From positions 1 to 63,599 of the forward strand of contig JARKNW010000157.1 in the NCBI GenBank assembly GCA_029976075.1: a stretch of DNA of 63,599 nt. Reading direction: 5' to 3'. The notes below the pieces were generated by a model. That model saw only the letters and a program-made list of their open reading frames with translations, did no database searches and had not been told where the DNA came from. The position numbers and the translations under genes were made by a program. How positions within the stretch are numbered: position 1 is the stretch's first letter; each line of letters opens with the position of its first letter. Source of the stretch: Pleomorphomonas sp. Lineage in GTDB: Bacteria > Pseudomonadota > Alphaproteobacteria > Rhizobiales > Pleomorphomonadaceae. Shown here in pieces: positions 16,994-25,760 of the stretch.

Positions 16994-18307
16994 ATGAAAG
17001 GCTTTCTGATCGCATCGGTGCGCTCCGGCGCCGGCAAGACGACGGTGTCGTTGGGGCTGATGAGAGCGCTTGTCCGGCGCGGCCTCAGGGTTGCGCCGGT
17101 GAAATGCGGACCCGACTATATCGATCCGGCCTTTCACGCTGCCGCTGCTGGGCGACCAGGCGTCAACCTTGACAGTTGGGCGATGACGCCGACACAGGTT
17201 GTCGGCCTTGCGACTCGCCAGGCCAATGAGGCCGATGTGCTGGTGGCTGAAGGCTTGATGGGCCTGTTCGACGGCGTCGGCCACGAGACTGGCCGCACCG
17301 GCTCCTCCGCCGACATCGCTGCCGCCCTTGGCCTCAAGATACTGCTGGTACTCGACGTGACGGGACAATCGACCTCGGCGGCCGCAGTGGCCCTTGGCGC
17401 CAAGCTTCTCGACCCCCGCCTGACGATCGTGGGCGTCGTCCTCAACCGCGTGGGTTCGGAGCGCCACCGTCGCCTTTGTACAGAGGCAATCGAGGCCCTT
17501 GGCCTGCCGGTGCTCGGCGCGCTGCCGCGCGAGGCGACTGTCGAGCTTCCAGAGCGGCACCTCGGCTTGGTTCAGGCTGAGGAAACCGGTGATCTTCACT
17601 GCCGGCTCGATGCGCTTGCCGACTTCGTCGAAACTGGACTTGATATCGATCGTCTGCTGGCGCTTTGCGGTGACGTTGCATTGCCTGCGATGGCCGACGC
17701 CCCGGTGCCGTTGCAGCCTCCCGGCCAGCGCATCGCGCTCGCCCGTGACGCCGCCTTCAGCTTCGTCTATCCGCACCACCTCGCGGCTTGGCGGGCTGCC
17801 GGCGCAGAGATCATCCCCTTCTCGCCATTGGCCGACGAAGCCCCTCAAGCCGATGCCGATGTCTGCTGGCTGCCGGGAGGATACCCGGAGCTCCACGCCG
17901 GCGCCTTGGCGGCATCGGGTCGTTTCCTCAGTGGCCTCAGGGCATTCGCTGCGGAAAAGCCGGTGCATGGCGAATGCGGCGGCTACATGGTGCTCGGGGC
18001 AGGGCTCGTTGATGCCGACGGAGCGCGTCACGCCATGGCTGGCTTGCTCGGTCTGGAAACCAGCTATGCGAAACGCCGTCTTCACCTCGGCTATCGCCGG
18101 GCCAGGCTGGTTGCCGCCTTGCCGCTGGGGCCGGCAGGGGCCGTGCTCTCCGGCCACGAGTTCCATTATGCGTCTATCCTGACGCTCGGGAATGACGATC
18201 CTCTTGCCCAGGTGGCTGACGCTCATGGCGCCGAGCCGGTGCCCGACGGCTCTCGTCGCGGCTTGGTAAGCGGCAGCTTCTTTCATGTCATCGCGCGACT
18301 CAGCTGA
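16994..18307 (+). CDS. cobB: Hydrogenobyrinate / cobyrinate a,c-diamide synthase CobB
   Basis: A 437-residue ATP- and glutamine-dependent amidase that converts the a and c carboxyl groups to amides, producing the substrate of CobNST. The N-terminal dethiobiotin-synthetase-like domain has the P-loop SVRSGAGKTT (residues 8-17) and KCGPDYIDPAFH near 37-48. The C-terminal class I glutaminase domain has the nucleophile Cys in GECGGYMVLG and a His in GHEFHYAS. Length is normal. It overlaps the convergent FMN reductase gene by eight bases. Confidence 0.94.
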   Translation: MKGFLIASVRSGAGKTTVSLGLMRALVRRGLRVAPVKCGPDYIDPAFHAAAAGRPGVNLDSWAMTPTQVVGLATRQANEADVLVAEGLMGLFDGVGHETGRTGSSADIAAALGLKILLVLDVTGQSTSAAAVALGAKLLDPRLTIVGVVLNRVGSERHRRLCTEAIEALGLPVLGALPREATVELPERHLGLVQAEETGDLHCRLDALADFVETGLDIDRLLALCGDVALPAMADAPVPLQPPGQRIALARDAAFSFVYPHHLAAWRAAGAEIIPFSPLADEAPQADADVCWLPGGYPELHAGALAASGRFLSGLRAFAAEKPVHGECGGYMVLGAGLVDADGARHAMAGLLGLETSYAKRRLHLGYRRARLVAALPLGPAGAVLSGHEFHYASILTLGNDDPLAQVADAHGAEPVPDGSRRGLVSGSFFHVIARLS

Positions 18308-18878
18308 ACCGCCCAGCTTCCTCGATCAGGGCCGAGACAACTCGCTCGAGCTGGGCGGTCGCCTTGTCATTGGCAAGGTTGCCGTTCTCGTCGAAAGCCT
18401 TGTCGGCATAGGGCACCGCGACCTGCTGCGTCAGCACTCGGGCGCCAAGCGCGTTTTCCAGGATCTGCCTCAAGTGCATCAATGAGCGGATACCTGCGAA
18501 ATGACCGGGCGAGGCGGCCCCGATGGCGAACACGCGGCCGGTCCATAGACCGCGATAACGATCGCCCCGGATGCGGCTCAGCCAATCGATCGTGTTCTTG
18601 AGGAGCGGCGTTATCGACTGGTTGTATTCCGGCGAGGCAATGAACACGCCGTCCGAGGCGAGCATGAATTCCGCGAGCTTGAGCGCTGGTTCCGGTACGC
18701 CGCGCGCGCCCTCAAGATCGCCGTCGTAGAGCGGCATGGGATAGTCGGCCAGTGACAAAAGCCGTACTTCGGCATCTCGCAGCGCCAGTTCACGCGCGGC
18801 GAGAGCTGCGAGGCGGCCGTTGTAGCTGCCGCCACGCGTCGAGCCGGAGAGCACCAGCAGTGCCGGACGCCCCCTCAA
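18300..18878 (-). CDS. NADPH-dependent FMN reductase family protein
   Basis: A flavodoxin-like protein of 192 residues. The FMN phosphate loop [11 protein letters not shown] is near the start and the [19 protein letters not shown] motif in the middle is the flavin and dimer signature of the ChrR/YieF-type NAD(P)H:FMN or quinone reductases. I chose the TTG at 18878. It overlaps the msrA stop as TTGA, and the frame before it has no better start than a TTG at 18908. It is the second gene of a two-gene unit with msrA, which suggests a role in redox-damage defence. The substrate is unknown. Confidence 0.82.
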   Translation of the reverse strand: MRGRPALLVLSGSTRGGSYNGRLAALAARELALRDAEVRLLSLADYPMPLYDGDLEGARGVPEPALKLAEFMLASDGVFIASPEYNQSITPLLKNTIDWLSRIRGDRYRGLWTGRVFAIGAASPGHFAGIRSLMHLRQILENALGARVLTQQVAVPYADKAFDENGNLANDKATAQLERVVSALIEEAGRFS

Positions 18879-19543
18879 GATAGCACCCCGGCGCCGGGCA
18901 TCGGGCAACTGACGCCGGTCCCGCCAAGCCCGCAGTAGCCCGCCGGATTTTTGGCGAGATACTGTTGATGGTAGGCCTCGGCGAAATAATAGGGACCGGC
19001 TGGTTCGATCGTCGTGGTGATGGCGGCTGTCCTTCCCGCCTTGGCGAGGGCTTGGCCATAGGCTTCGCGCGCTGTCTCGGCCACTGCGCGCTGGGCTTCG
19101 TCGTGCACATAGATCGCCGAACGATACTGGGTGCCGACATCGTTCCCCTGGCGCATGCCTTGCGTCGGGTCATGGCTCTCGAAGAACAGGCGCACGAGAT
19201 CGGCATATGAGATGGCCTTCGGGTCGAATGTCACCTCCACCGCTTCGGCGTGACCGGTGCGGCCCGAGCAGACCTCCTCATAGGTGGGGTTCTGTGTGAA
19301 GCCGCCCGTGTAGCCCACCGTCGTCAGGTAGACGCCCGACAGTTGCCAGAATAGGCGTTCCGCCCCCCAGAAACAGCCGAGCGCAAAGGTAGCGACCGCG
19401 TAGCCCTCAGGAGCCGCAGCCTTCAGCGGCCTGCCGCTGACGAAATGGGCTTCGGCGGTGACGACCGGCCGATCGCGGCCGGGTAGCGCCATCTCGGGTG
19501 TCGGCAGAACAGCCGGCTTCCGGAACGTCTCGAAAAAGGCCAT
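18875..19543 (-). CDS. msrA: Peptide methionine sulfoxide reductase MsrA
   Basis: A 222-residue enzyme reducing methionine S-sulfoxide in proteins. The catalytic GCFWGAE motif is near residue 56 and TVGYTGG near 77; GHAEAVEV and YRSAIY are also family blocks. A C-terminal Cys in GYCGLGG and another in SCPMPG may act as resolving residues. The roughly 45-residue N-terminal extension before the core is common in alphaproteobacterial MsrA. It diverges from a Crp/Fnr regulator gene and is followed by an overlapping FMN reductase gene. Confidence 0.95.
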   Translation of the reverse strand: MAFFETFRKPAVLPTPEMALPGRDRPVVTAEAHFVSGRPLKAAAPEGYAVATFALGCFWGAERLFWQLSGVYLTTVGYTGGFTQNPTYEEVCSGRTGHAEAVEVTFDPKAISYADLVRLFFESHDPTQGMRQGNDVGTQYRSAIYVHDEAQRAVAETAREAYGQALAKAGRTAAITTTIEPAGPYYFAEAYHQQYLAKNPAGYCGLGGTGVSCPMPGAGVLS

Positions 19544-19686
19544 GGCTCTTCCTTGTCTCCCGTCGTGGTTCCGCCCCTGGGAATCGGCTCACCAAGATGG
19601 GACTGCCGCTATTGCTTTGCAAGACTGGCTGGCTGGCGCTCGGTGAGCGCTTTGCTATAACGGACGGCAAGAGGAGACCTTGACTC

Positions 19687-20385
19687 ATGGCGTCCCGCAA
19701 GCTCGACCGATCGCTGATCCGTGGTTTCGATCTGTTCCGCGATATGACGGAAGAGAACCTCGACGCCGTACTGGCCACCGTCCAGGTACGGACCGCCGAC
19801 CCTGGCGAGCCGGTGTTTAGCCAGGGTGCGCCGGCGGACGAGTTCTTTCTGCTGCTCCATGGTCACCTCAAGGTCATTCAGGTGACGCCTTCGGGCGAGC
19901 AGGTCGTTGTACGGCATGTTCTGCCTGGGGAGGTATTCGGCATTGCAAAGGCGATTCGCCGTATCGATTATCCCGCCACGGCTGAGGCTGTGACAGAGAG
20001 TATCGTTCTCGTCTGGATGTCGTCGCAATGGCAGGACTTTGTCGCGCTCAACCCGGTCCTCGCTGTCAATGCCCTTGAGGCGGTGGGCGAGCGGCTGCAG
20101 GAAGCACATACCCGAATTCGCGAACTGTCGACGGAAGAAGTGGAGCGTCGCGTCGCCCATGCATTGTTGCGACTTGTCCGGCGAGCCGGCAAAAAGGAGC
20201 CTGACGGCAGCATCCTGATCGATTTTCCGCTGACCCGGCAGGATATCGCCGAGATGACCGGCACCACGCTGCACACCGTCAGCCGGCTCCTCAGCGCCTG
20301 GGAAGGGCAGGGCGTCGTCCGAAGCGCCCGCCGCCGCATTGCGGTCACCGACGAGAACAGGCTCGGCGCCTTGGCGCGGGGCTGA
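19687..20385 (+). CDS. Crp/Fnr family transcriptional regulator
   Basis: A 232-residue protein with an N-terminal cyclic-nucleotide-binding-type beta-barrel (about 15-130), a long dimerisation helix (about 130-160) and a C-terminal winged helix-turn-helix (about 183-205, TRQDIAEMTGTTLHTVSRLL). It has no cysteine at all, so it cannot hold an Fnr-type 4Fe-4S cluster. The barrel lacks a clear cAMP-contact signature, so it may respond to another ligand such as NO (NnrR/Dnr type). An AAGAGGAGA ribosome site precedes the ATG. It diverges from msrA, and a TATAAC element at 19656 could be its -10 box. Confidence 0.85.
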   Translation: MASRKLDRSLIRGFDLFRDMTEENLDAVLATVQVRTADPGEPVFSQGAPADEFFLLLHGHLKVIQVTPSGEQVVVRHVLPGEVFGIAKAIRRIDYPATAEAVTESIVLVWMSSQWQDFVALNPVLAVNALEAVGERLQEAHTRIRELSTEEVERRVAHALLRLVRRAGKKEPDGSILIDFPLTRQDIAEMTGTTLHTVSRLLSAWEGQGVVRSARRRIAVTDENRLGALARG

Positions 20386-20387
20386 CG

Positions 20388-21920
20388 TCAGAGCCAGCCC
20401 AGGCTCGAGGCGGCGACGACCGCAAGGGACAGCGCGCCGATCCAGAGCGGCAAGGCGATCGACCGGCGCCGCCGTCGACTTTCGCTTGCCGCCTCGGTAC
20501 GGGCGGCAATGGTCTCGATGGCATCGAACAGCCGCGGCAGACGCGGTGCGAGTGCCAGTAGATCGCCGGCTGCCGACACGGCTGTCTCGACACGGCCGAG
20601 CGGACCAAGGTTTCGGGTTATCCAGGCGCTTACCACGGGCTCGGAGACCTTCCACATGTCCAGGTCGGGATCGAGGCTGCGGGCAACGCCCTCGACCACC
20701 ACCATGGTCTTCTGGAGCAGGATGAGCTCGGGACGCGTCTGCATGGCGAATAGTTCGGTGGTTTCGAACAATTGGGTGAGCAGCCGCGACATGGCAATTT
20801 CCGAAGCCGGCACGCCATGCAGCGGCTCGCCGACAGCCCGAAGCGCCTGCGCGAAGGTCTCCAGCTCCTGTTCGGGTGGCACGTAGCCCGCCTCGAAATG
20901 GACTTCCGCCACCCGTCGATAGTTTCGGGTGATGAAGCCATGCAGGATTTCGGCTAGGAAGCGGCGCTCGCGCGGGCCAAGGCGACCGACAATGCCGAAG
21001 TCGACGGCGACGATCCGCCCCGCGGAATCGACGAACAGGTTGCCCTGATGCATGTCGGCGTGAAAGAAGCCGTCGCGCAGTGCGTGCCGCAGGAAGGATT
21101 GCAGCAGCGTCGCTGCGAGCTTTGGAAGATCGTGGCCGGCGGCACGAATGGCATCGACATCCGAAAGCTTGATGCCGTCGATCCATTCCATAGTGAGTAC
21201 GGAGCGACTGGTCCGCCGCCAGTCGACCGTCGGTACGCGGAAATCCTCGTCACCGGCCGTGTTTTGCGCCATTTCGGACAGGGCGGCGGCTTCCAGGCGG
21301 AGATCCATCTCCAGCGTCAGCGAGCGGGCGAGCGTGTCCACGACGGCTACGGGCCGGAGGCGACGAGCGCGTGGGGCAACGGCCTCGATCAGCCGGGCGC
21401 AAAGATAGAAGCCAGCGAGATCGGAGGCGATGCGTCGGTCGATGCCCGGCCGCAACACCTTCACCGCCACGTCGCTGCGAAGTCCACCCCGGTCTACGAC
21501 GCTCGCCTTGTGAACCTGGGCGATCGATGCGGCGGCAATCGGTGCTCCGAGTTCCGGAAACAGCCGATCGGCTTCGAGCCCGAAGCTTTCTCCGATGACT
21601 GCCCGGGCGCCGGAAAGCCCGAAGTCCGGCATGGCATCCTGCAGTTGGGCAAGGTCGGCTGCGAGTGCTGCGCCAACCACGTCCGGGCGCGTGGCGAGGA
21701 ACTGTCCCAGCTTGACGTAGGAGGGACCGAGACGGGAAAAGGCGACGGAAAGCCGTTCAGCCCGGCTCGCGCTGCCACGCCGGCGGATTGCCCTGGCGAG
21801 GAGGAGCGCGACCGACACGGCGAATGGGCGGGGTTCGGGGAGTGGCAGCGCGTTGATCACCCCCTCGCGGGCAAGCACCCAGGTGGCGCGGACGAGGCGG
21901 GCGAGATCGACCGGGAGCAT
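20388..21920 (-). CDS. ubiB: UbiB, ABC1-family atypical kinase for ubiquinone synthesis
   Basis: A 510-residue protein-kinase-like ATPase needed for ubiquinone biosynthesis. The family-specific KxGQ motif is in LGPSYVKLGQFLATRPDVV (about 68-86). VAVKVLRPGIDR holds the ATP-site lysine near 153, and GFFHADMHQGNLFV and VAVDFGIVGRLG carry the metal-binding residues. Two hydrophobic segments at the C-terminus (last 30 residues) anchor it to the inner membrane. ubiE lies upstream on the same strand across 217 bases, so they may be a loose operon. Confidence 0.93.
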   Translation of the reverse strand: MLPVDLARLVRATWVLAREGVINALPLPEPRPFAVSVALLLARAIRRRGSASRAERLSVAFSRLGPSYVKLGQFLATRPDVVGAALAADLAQLQDAMPDFGLSGARAVIGESFGLEADRLFPELGAPIAAASIAQVHKASVVDRGGLRSDVAVKVLRPGIDRRIASDLAGFYLCARLIEAVAPRARRLRPVAVVDTLARSLTLEMDLRLEAAALSEMAQNTAGDEDFRVPTVDWRRTSRSVLTMEWIDGIKLSDVDAIRAAGHDLPKLAATLLQSFLRHALRDGFFHADMHQGNLFVDSAGRIVAVDFGIVGRLGPRERRFLAEILHGFITRNYRRVAEVHFEAGYVPPEQELETFAQALRAVGEPLHGVPASEIAMSRLLTQLFETTELFAMQTRPELILLQKTMVVVEGVARSLDPDLDMWKVSEPVVSAWITRNLGPLGRVETAVSAAGDLLALAPRLPRLFDAIETIAARTEAASESRRRRRSIALPLWIGALSLAVVAASSLGWL

Positions 21921-21981
21921 CAGACAGGTTCCTCGCAGGGCGTCATGTCGGGAGGCTGGCCTTGAGACATTCCGTTCACGG

Positions 21982-22083
21982 ATGCCTCAAGCGCTGAACT
22001 TGCTTGCGGCAATCGTGATGGTCTCGACGAGCGTCAGCATCTTGGCGACTTGGCACCGTGGCAGGTCCGGCGAGCATGACTAA
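21982..22083 (+). CDS. Possible small membrane peptide (33 residues)
   Basis: An ATG-started frame lies in the gap between ubiE and ubiB, antisense to both. It encodes MPQALNLLAAIVMVSTSV and a short polar tail, and so has one hydrophobic segment. The start resembles the first helix of small twin-transmembrane proteins, of which this could be a remnant. No clear ribosome site is visible, so this may be chance. Confidence 0.22.
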   Translation: MPQALNLLAAIVMVSTSVSILATWHRGRSGEHD

Positions 22084-22137
22084 CGGTGTAGCGTCCGGAA
22101 CAGCCTGAAAACAATGGGTTGGAGCGTTTCGGAAAAT

Positions 22138-22893
22138 CTAGATCTTGACGCCGACGTGAAGCGCCACCACGCCAAGCGTCATGTTGGTATAGCTCACGCG
22201 CGAGAAGCCGGCTGTCTCAATCATCGCCTTGAAGCGCTCCTGGTCGGGGAAGCGGCGAATCGATTCGACCAGATAGCGATAGCTCTCCTCGTCCTTGGCG
22301 ACGACCCGGCCGATCTTGGGTACCAGATGGAACGAGTAGGCGTCGTAGACCTTGTCGGCGATCGGGGCATCGACGTGCGAGAACTCGAGGCAGAAGAAAC
22401 GTCCGCCTGGCTTCAACACGCGAAAAGCTTCGGAAAGTGCCTTGTCGATCCTCGGCACGTTTCGGATGCCGAAAGCGATCGTATAGGCATCGAAGCTGGC
22501 ATCCGGCCAGGGCAACTCCTCGGCGTTGGCTTCGACGAACTCCAGCCTTTCCAGCCCGCGCGCCCGTGCCCGCTCCCGCCCGACCTCGAGCATCGAGGAG
22601 TTAATGTCGGCAACAGTGACGTCGGCGGTCCGGTTGGAGCGTTCGGCGATGCGGAATGCGATGTCGCCGGTGCCTCCCGCCATGTCGAGCACCTTGAAGG
22701 GCCGTCGCCCGGAACGCGGCGGGGCAAGGCGAGAGACCATGGCATCTTTCCAGAGCCGGTGCAGTCCACCCGACATCAGATCGTTCATAAGGTCATAGCG
22801 GCTGGCCACAGAGTGGAAGACGCTATCGACGAGGCCTTGCTTTTCGCCTGGATTGACCTCGCGAAAACCGAAGGAAGTGCTGTTGTCCGTCAT
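22138..22893 (-). CDS. ubiE: Ubiquinone/menaquinone C-methyltransferase UbiE
   Basis: A 251-residue SAM-dependent methyltransferase acting on the ring of the quinone precursors. Typical blocks are [22 protein letters not shown] (as two adjoining motifs near 29-50), the SAM-binding [16 protein letters not shown] near 72, [10 protein letters not shown] near 125 and FGIRNVPR near 143. I chose the ATG at 22893, which gives the family's usual length and N-terminus; the longer frame upstream has no support. It diverges from mutM (118-base gap). Confidence 0.95.
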   Translation of the reverse strand: MTDNSTSFGFREVNPGEKQGLVDSVFHSVASRYDLMNDLMSGGLHRLWKDAMVSRLAPPRSGRRPFKVLDMAGGTGDIAFRIAERSNRTADVTVADINSSMLEVGRERARARGLERLEFVEANAEELPWPDASFDAYTIAFGIRNVPRIDKALSEAFRVLKPGGRFFCLEFSHVDAPIADKVYDAYSFHLVPKIGRVVAKDEESYRYLVESIRRFPDQERFKAMIETAGFSRVSYTNMTLGVVALHVGVKI

Positions 22894-23011
22894 CGTCCGT
22901 TCCGTCCTGCCTTGAGCCTCGCGCCGTCGGCGCGTCCGCGACCATAGCCGAAGAGATGAGCGGGCGCTATGTTGGCGGCAACCTGTGTCGTGATGAGGAG
23001 GCTGCGAGCTT

Positions 23012-23884
23012 ATGCCTGAGTTGCCGGAAGTGGAGACGGTCCGGCGCGGTCTGCAGCCGGTTCTGGAGGGCGCGACCATCACAAGTGTCACGTTGGCGCG
23101 GCCGGCCCTTCGCTACCCTTTTCCTGAGCGCTTTTCCGAGCGACTGGCTGGGCGCCGCGTCCTGTCCCTCGGCCGTCGATCGAAGTATCTCTTGTGGGAG
23201 ATCGAAGGCGACGAGATGCTGCTCGCCCATCTCGGCATGTCCGGCTCATTCAGGATCGAAGCGCCCGGAAGGGTGATGGGTGGTTCCGTGCCGGGTGCCT
23301 TCGCACTTGCCCGCTCGCGCGACACACGCCATGACCACGTCCGTTTTGAGCTCCAGGGGGGCGTGGCCGTCATTTACAACGACCCTCGGCGTTTTGGCTT
23401 CATGGATCTTCAGCCGCGCGCGGAGATGGAGCGCCATCCGCGTCTTGTCGGGCTTGGCGTCGAACCAACCTCCAATCTTTTCTCCGCTGCTACGCTGGCC
23501 GCCCTGGCTGAGCGGCGAACGCCGTTGAAGGCCGCGCTCCTCGATCAGGGCATCGTTACCGGTCTCGGCAACATTTATGTCTGCGAGGCGTTGTGGCGGT
23601 CGGAACTCGATCCGCGCCGGCCGGCTTCCGTGCTCGCTGATGTGCGGGTGGCGGAGAGACTTGCCTCGGCTATACGGACCGTGATCGCCGAGGCAATCGA
23701 GGCTGGCGGTTCGACCTTGCGCGACCATATGCGGACTGACGGCACGCTGGGTTACTTTCAGCATCACTTCGCCGTTTACGATCGCGAGGGCGAGCCCTGC
23801 CAGCGGTTCGGCTGCGGCGGTATGGTGACACGCATCAGGCAGGCTGGGCGTTCGACGTTCTTTTGTCCGTCTTGTCAGCGCTGA
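23012..23884 (+). CDS. mutM: Formamidopyrimidine-DNA glycosylase MutM (Fpg)
   Basis: A 290-residue bifunctional DNA glycosylase/AP lyase removing 8-oxoguanine. It starts with [13 protein letters not shown], where the N-terminal Pro (after Met removal) is the Schiff-base nucleophile and Glu the proton donor. [12 protein letters not shown] carries the helix-two-turn-helix, and the C-terminal Cys4 zinc finger (CQRFGCGG...CPSCQR) is complete. The order ubiE, mutM, rpsT, dnaA is a familiar rhizobial neighbourhood. Confidence 0.96.
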   Translation: MPELPEVETVRRGLQPVLEGATITSVTLARPALRYPFPERFSERLAGRRVLSLGRRSKYLLWEIEGDEMLLAHLGMSGSFRIEAPGRVMGGSVPGAFALARSRDTRHDHVRFELQGGVAVIYNDPRRFGFMDLQPRAEMERHPRLVGLGVEPTSNLFSAATLAALAERRTPLKAALLDQGIVTGLGNIYVCEALWRSELDPRRPASVLADVRVAERLASAIRTVIAEAIEAGGSTLRDHMRTDGTLGYFQHHFAVYDREGEPCQRFGCGGMVTRIRQAGRSTFFCPSCQR

Positions 23885-24049
23885 TGGCGTTGACGCCGGC
23901 CGCGTCTGCGTCTATAAGCCCGCCCCAAGGACGGTGGCCGATGGTCGTCGGCCGCCTGAAAGTTTTATGTCGTCCGTGTGGCCGGGTCCGGCAGCCGCGG
24001 CGGCTCAACAACAAGTCCCGGCGCAGCCGGGAGAGAGAAAGGCTTCAGT

Positions 24050-24316
24050 ATGGCCAATACTTCTTCGGCCAAGAAGGCGACCCGCAAGATCGCGGCCCGC
24101 ACCGAAGTGAACAAGACCCGTCGTAGCCGTATGCGGTCTTTCGTGCGCAAGTTCGAGGAAGCTGTTGCGTCTGGCGACAAGACCGCCGCGACCGAAGCTT
24201 TCAAGGTCGTTGAGCCGGAGATCATGCGGGCGGCGACAAAGGGCATCGTTCATAAGAATACGGCTTCTCGCAAGGTGTCGCGGTTGGCCGCGCGTCTGAA
24301 GTCGATCGGCGCCTGA
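24050..24316 (+). CDS. rpsT: 30S ribosomal protein S20
   Basis: An 88-residue, very Lys/Arg/Ala-rich protein starting [16 protein letters not shown], with [14 protein letters not shown] and [11 protein letters not shown] blocks typical of S20, which binds 16S rRNA. A strong purine-rich ribosome site (GAGAGAGAAAGG) precedes the ATG. A terminator follows 57 bases after the stop. The position just upstream of the dnaA region is conserved in many alphaproteobacteria. Confidence 0.97.
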   Translation: MANTSSAKKATRKIAARTEVNKTRRSRMRSFVRKFEEAVASGDKTAATEAFKVVEPEIMRAATKGIVHKNTASRKVSRLAARLKSIGA

Positions 24317-24372
24317 TATTCGATCGCCCGAGGGCGTTCGAACAGCCTTCATTTGGTTAATACGACTCCGCT

Positions 24373-24406
24373 GGGGCCTGGCTTTTTGCTAGGCCCTTTT
24401 GCTTTT
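24373..24406 (+). terminator. Rho-independent terminator after rpsT
   Basis: GGGCCT (24374-24379) pairs with AGGCCC (24391-24396), extended by three inner pairs around a T5 loop, and is followed by TTTTGCTTTT. It closes the rpsT transcript. Confidence 0.88.
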
Positions 24407-24863
24407 CCGGCTCGTGTCGCCGAGTTGGGGGGTACTGACCCAGCAAGAGTCGGGTGTCAAATTTATCTGTTTAAAAACAATGTGTTATCAATACGTCAAA
24501 TTCTGGCGGGGGAGAATCCGCGGCGATGGAAACGAAAATGCGGCTAATGAATAGGGCCATGGCCGGCGTACGACCAAATAGGGTTTTGCCGTATTGGAAC
24601 GCGCAAATCTTTGAATCCCCTAGGGTTCGCCGATCCCCTCTCGCGGGGTGTCCGTGCCGGTAAAAAGCAGGTTAACGACATAGGAAGATTCGGCTCTTGC
24701 TCCCCCCCCTAGGGCCTGTGTATGGTCAGCCCAGTTGAAGCGAGCGAGCCAAGCAGTCGCTTGCGAAAATAAGCTAATGCAGGGGGCTAGCCGTCGGTAA
24801 TTCTTTAGGTGCGATGGCCGAGGCAAGTAGCCAACTCAGTCCAGGAAAGGCATAATAAGTACA
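24407..24863. other. Non-coding region upstream of the rhodanese and dnaA genes
   Basis: No convincing coding frame is present. The region begins with an AT-rich stretch (about 24456-24500). GANTC, the CcrM methylation site, occurs at 24447, 24514, 24613 and 24687, with another at 24364 in the rpsT 3' flank. The palindrome CCCTAGGG occurs twice (24618-24625 and 24707-24714), the second within a C-rich run. A terminator-like hairpin starts at 24864, which suggests that a separate transcript may end here. A role in replication or dnaA control is possible but not shown. Confidence 0.5.
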
Positions 24864-24898
24864 TATGCGCTTTTTGCGCATAGTTTTGTTTTGTCTTT
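24864..24898 (+). terminator. Terminator-like hairpin of an unidentified transcript
   Basis: TATGCGC (24864-24870) and GCGCATA (24876-24882) form a perfect 7-pair stem around T5. It is followed by a T-rich tail, GTTTTGTTTTGTCTTTT. The tail is T-rich on the plus strand only. As rpsT already has its own terminator, this hairpin implies another transcript starting between 24407 and 24863. Confidence 0.6.
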
Positions 24899-24932
24899 TC
24901 TGTTTGATCCATTTTGGGGTGGTGGGGCAATC

Positions 24933-25388
24933 TTGGGTGCGGGATCCTTCAACGAAGATCCGAGCTATGCTGGTGACGTCGGTGCGCGCGAGACTTGGGA
25001 GGCGCTTGCCGCCGATCCCTCGGCTGTGCTGATCGATGTCCGGACCGTGGCCGAATGGAACTTCGTCGGTCTTCCGGATCTTCAGGGCATCGGCAAGCGC
25101 GTGCTGCTCGTCGAATGGCAGCGCTTTCCGGATATGGTCGTGAACCCGACCTTTGCCGACGAACTTGGGGAGGCTCTCGCCGACCTGGGTGTTGGCGCGG
25201 ATGCCCCGCTCTACTTTATTTGCCGGTCGGGCGCGCGCAGTCGATCTGCGGCGATCGTGGCAACGGCCGGCGGTTTTGCGCGGGCTTTTAATGTGGCAGG
25301 CGGTTTCGAGGGGGCGCTCGGTCCGGATAGGCACAGAGGTTGTGTCGATGGCTGGAAGGCGAGCGGTCTGCCCTGGATCCAGAGTTGA
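24933..25388 (+). CDS. Rhodanese-domain sulfurtransferase-like protein
   Basis: A single rhodanese domain of about 151 residues. DVRTVAEWNFVGLPD near 35-49 is the first conserved block. The active-site loop CRSGARS, with the persulfide-forming Cys at about 97, is intact, and GWKASGLPW closes the fold. The frame is open from TTG at 24891, but I prefer the TTG at 24933. A G-rich stretch (GGTGGGG) lies before it, while the earlier TTG lies in the terminator-like tail and lacks a ribosome site. The sulfur donor and acceptor are unknown. It is placed alone between the rpsT terminator and dnaA. Confidence 0.82.
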   Translation: MGAGSFNEDPSYAGDVGARETWEALAADPSAVLIDVRTVAEWNFVGLPDLQGIGKRVLLVEWQRFPDMVVNPTFADELGEALADLGVGADAPLYFICRSGARSRSAAIVATAGGFARAFNVAGGFEGALGPDRHRGCVDGWKASGLPWIQS

Positions 25389-25760
25389 ACCGATGCGTTG
25401 GACGGAACGGCCGCATGGCCGACATGGTGCGCGCAGATCGGGAGACCTGTCACACTGATCACAATTCGCGGTCCGGAGGCTGTGGCTCCGGCAGGTGATG
25501 GGCTCCGGTCTGTCACGAGCTTTGATGTCGGCTTTGCGGCTGGCATTTTTGATGGATGTCTTCCCTTTGCTGGGTAGGTATTCGTCACCGCTGATGGGAA
25601 CGGCGGTATGAAGAGGTTCCCAAAGGTCGTCATTTCGAGGCGGCCAAAAGAATGGCCATCCCGACCTTTTCGTTCGGGGGGGCTGAGAAGGGAGCTCCCG
25701 GCGGAAGCGCCCTTCGGACAGAAGACTGGTAGATAGACTTTTTTGAATGGAGGCCGAGAT
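25389..25760. other. Long dnaA leader region
   Basis: The 372 bases between the rhodanese gene and dnaA hold no supported gene. They should contain the dnaA promoter and leader. I do not see clear DnaA boxes or a consensus promoter. The end carries the dnaA ribosome site GGAGG at 25749-25753. Confidence 0.5.

Noticed and set aside
16964..18286. 440-codon minus-strand frame opposite cobB
   Set aside because: cobB is complete with clear motifs on the plus strand; the antisense peptide has low-complexity composition.
24481..24500. Possible DnaA box TTATCAATA
   Set aside because: It matches TTATCCACA at only seven of nine positions and stands alone, which is not enough to call an origin.
24891..24932. 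TTG start of the rhodanese gene at 24891
   Set aside because: It falls in the T-rich tail of a terminator-like hairpin and has no ribosome site; the TTG at 24933 follows a G-rich stretch.
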